In this document: positions 63,332-64,000 of the stretch, piece after piece | Numbering within the stretch: the stretch's first letter is position 1 | Layout: each line of letters begins with the position of its first letter | Assembly (NCBI GenBank): GCA_035651655.1 | Contig: DASRFG010000023.1 | Coordinates: 1-64,000 of the forward strand | Source: Terriglobales bacterium | GTDB lineage: Bacteria > Acidobacteriota > Terriglobia > Terriglobales > Acidobacteriaceae | Direction: 5' to 3' | DNA length: 64,000 nucleotides | Position numbers and translations under genes: made by a program | Notes under the pieces: generated by a model | Told to the model about the DNA's origin: nothing | Databases searched by the model: none | Seen by the model: only the letters and a program-made list of their open reading frames with translations

Positions 63332-64000
63332 TGCTGGTCTGAGTACGGGCCCGCCCTTCTTTAGAGAACGGGGGCACCCGCGATTTTTGCGTCAAATGTT
63401 GCCGGACATTTACCTCCAGATCGCGGACATCCACATCCAGCAACTCCTCGGCTCGGCGACGATCCAGCCCGAGCCGCACCAGATTCGCCACGATCCGCTT
63501 GCGCAGCATGCCAGCCAGCTTGTCGAGACGCCGGCTGATGCTGGAGGCGTGCACACCCAACATCTGCGCGATCTCCACTAACCTGCGCTGGTCGAGATAG
63601 TAAGCCGAGAGCATAAAGCTCTCGTCGGCAGCGAGCGATGCCAACGACGCATCCACCGCCGCCTTCAAACGGCTGTCTACCACGCCAGCGGCGTGGTTGA
63701 GTGGATCGGCTCCGTTCTTGCCTGTGGGGACCGGCACATCCTCGACTTGCTCGTCAAGGCTCACCAACCGTCTTTGGGTGCGGTAACGATCGATGTACTG
63801 CTGGGCAAGAACTGTACGCAGCCAACCTTCCAGCGATCCTCGTCCGGTGTACGAGGATAGCTTCGAAAGGCGGCAGCCGTCACGGGTCCGCAAGCCAAAC
63901 AGGTCCGCGTAAACAGACTCTGCCAAATCGTGCGCCGCTGAATCCTCCTTGGCTATGTGCAGGGCCATCGAGTAAAGTTTGGCGCGGTACAGCAGCATAA
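63318..64000 (-). CDS. Sigma-70 family RNA polymerase sigma factor (5' end at or beyond window edge)
   Basis: An ECF-like sigma factor. Region 2 is seen in ESVYADLFG and WLRTVLAQQYIDRYRTQRR, and region 4 in MLSAYYLDQRRLVEIAQMLG with the recognition helix VHASSISRRLDKLAGMLRK. An ATG at 63998 starts the visible frame, but the region 2 start looks short, so the real start is probably outside the window. Its last 14 bases overlap the anti-sigma gene, which supports translational coupling. The C-terminal tail (RVPPFSKEGRARTQ) lies in the overlap. The target promoters are unknown. Confidence 0.85.
   Translation of the reverse strand, partial: MLLYRAKLYSMALHIAKEDSAAHDLAESVYADLFGLRTRDGCRLSKLSSYTGRGSLEGWLRTVLAQQYIDRYRTQRRLVSLDEQVEDVPVPTGKNGADPLNHAAGVVDSRLKAAVDASLASLAADESFMLSAYYLDQRRLVEIAQMLGVHASSISRRLDKLAGMLRKRIVANLVRLGLDRRRAEELLDVDVRDLEVNVRQHLTQKSRVPPFSKEGRARTQTSNAPE

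Noticed and set aside
1-64000. CRISPR arrays, insertion sequences, prophage or integrase genes, replication origin
   Set aside because: No regularly spaced repeats, transposase or integrase motifs, phage structural genes or DnaA-box clusters were seen in the reading.

Overview
The window is a stretch of bacterial chromosome, moderately GC-rich and densely coded on both strands, with no phage, insertion sequence or CRISPR array that I can see. The gene content points to an Acidobacteriota (Terriglobia/Koribacter-like) genome. It has a very large Oar-type TonB-dependent receptor with an N-terminal carboxypeptidase-regulatory domain, several TPR proteins with a periplasmic TolB/FlgO-like domain, a receptor Ser/Thr kinase with a TPR tail, YVTN/NHL propellers, bacterial Ig-like lipoproteins and a YpdA-type bacillithiol reductase. 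The taxonomic call is inference from family knowledge, not from a marker gene search.

Layout. 1-3.4 kb: two genes of a 2-hydroxyacyl-CoA dehydratase activator system, the first cut by the left edge. 3.7-10.8 kb: a HTH-TM-TPR sensor, an MFS carrier, ssb, a DUF1835 protein, a GH99-like lipoprotein and ypdA. 11-13.9 kb: aspA, a repeat-rich spacer, fabH and the small SRP RNA (ffs). 14-23.4 kb: a long plus-strand run of housekeeping genes (transglutaminase-type membrane protein, rimO, yacG, pgpA, an NHL/IPT protein, cinA, thpR, plsY, gpsA). 23.5-30.4 kb: an HD-GYP receptor, a bactofilin-like membrane protein, ftsY, ribD, ribE and a second MFS carrier. 30.5-36.5 kb: a divergent pair of small HTH regulators over a palindromic promoter, a propeller-phosphoesterase, membrane proteins and tRNA-Asp. 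36.9-45.7 kb: an unknown Cys-rich secreted protein, the kinase, a PoxB-like ThDP enzyme and a secreted PIG-L deacetylase. 45.8-56.8 kb: Oar receptor, TPR partner, a small TonB-C-terminal-like protein, a Nal1-like protease lipoprotein, a Gfo/Idh/MocA dehydrogenase and secreted hypotheticals. 56.8-60.7 kb: a zinc/manganese uptake operon without its ATPase, plus a possible 38-residue membrane microprotein. 60.7-64 kb: a PD-(D/E)XK-like protein, a YfcE-type phosphoesterase, and an overlapping anti-sigma/sigma pair cut by the right edge.

How it fits together. Phospholipid synthesis is represented by plsY, gpsA and pgpA; co-translational targeting by ffs and ftsY, 12.5 kb apart; riboflavin synthesis by ribD-ribE; NAD repair by cinA. 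Outer-membrane uptake is served by the Oar receptor with its neighbours and by the metal operon, which combines an outer-membrane barrel, a periplasmic binding protein and a permease. The least explained parts are the metal operon and its small flanking genes, the divergent HTH pair, the secreted protein at 36.9 kb, the duplicated C-terminal module of the Nal1-like protease, and an anti-sigma factor with a YCF48-like sensor end. All family calls come from reading translated sequence by eye; no database search was run.
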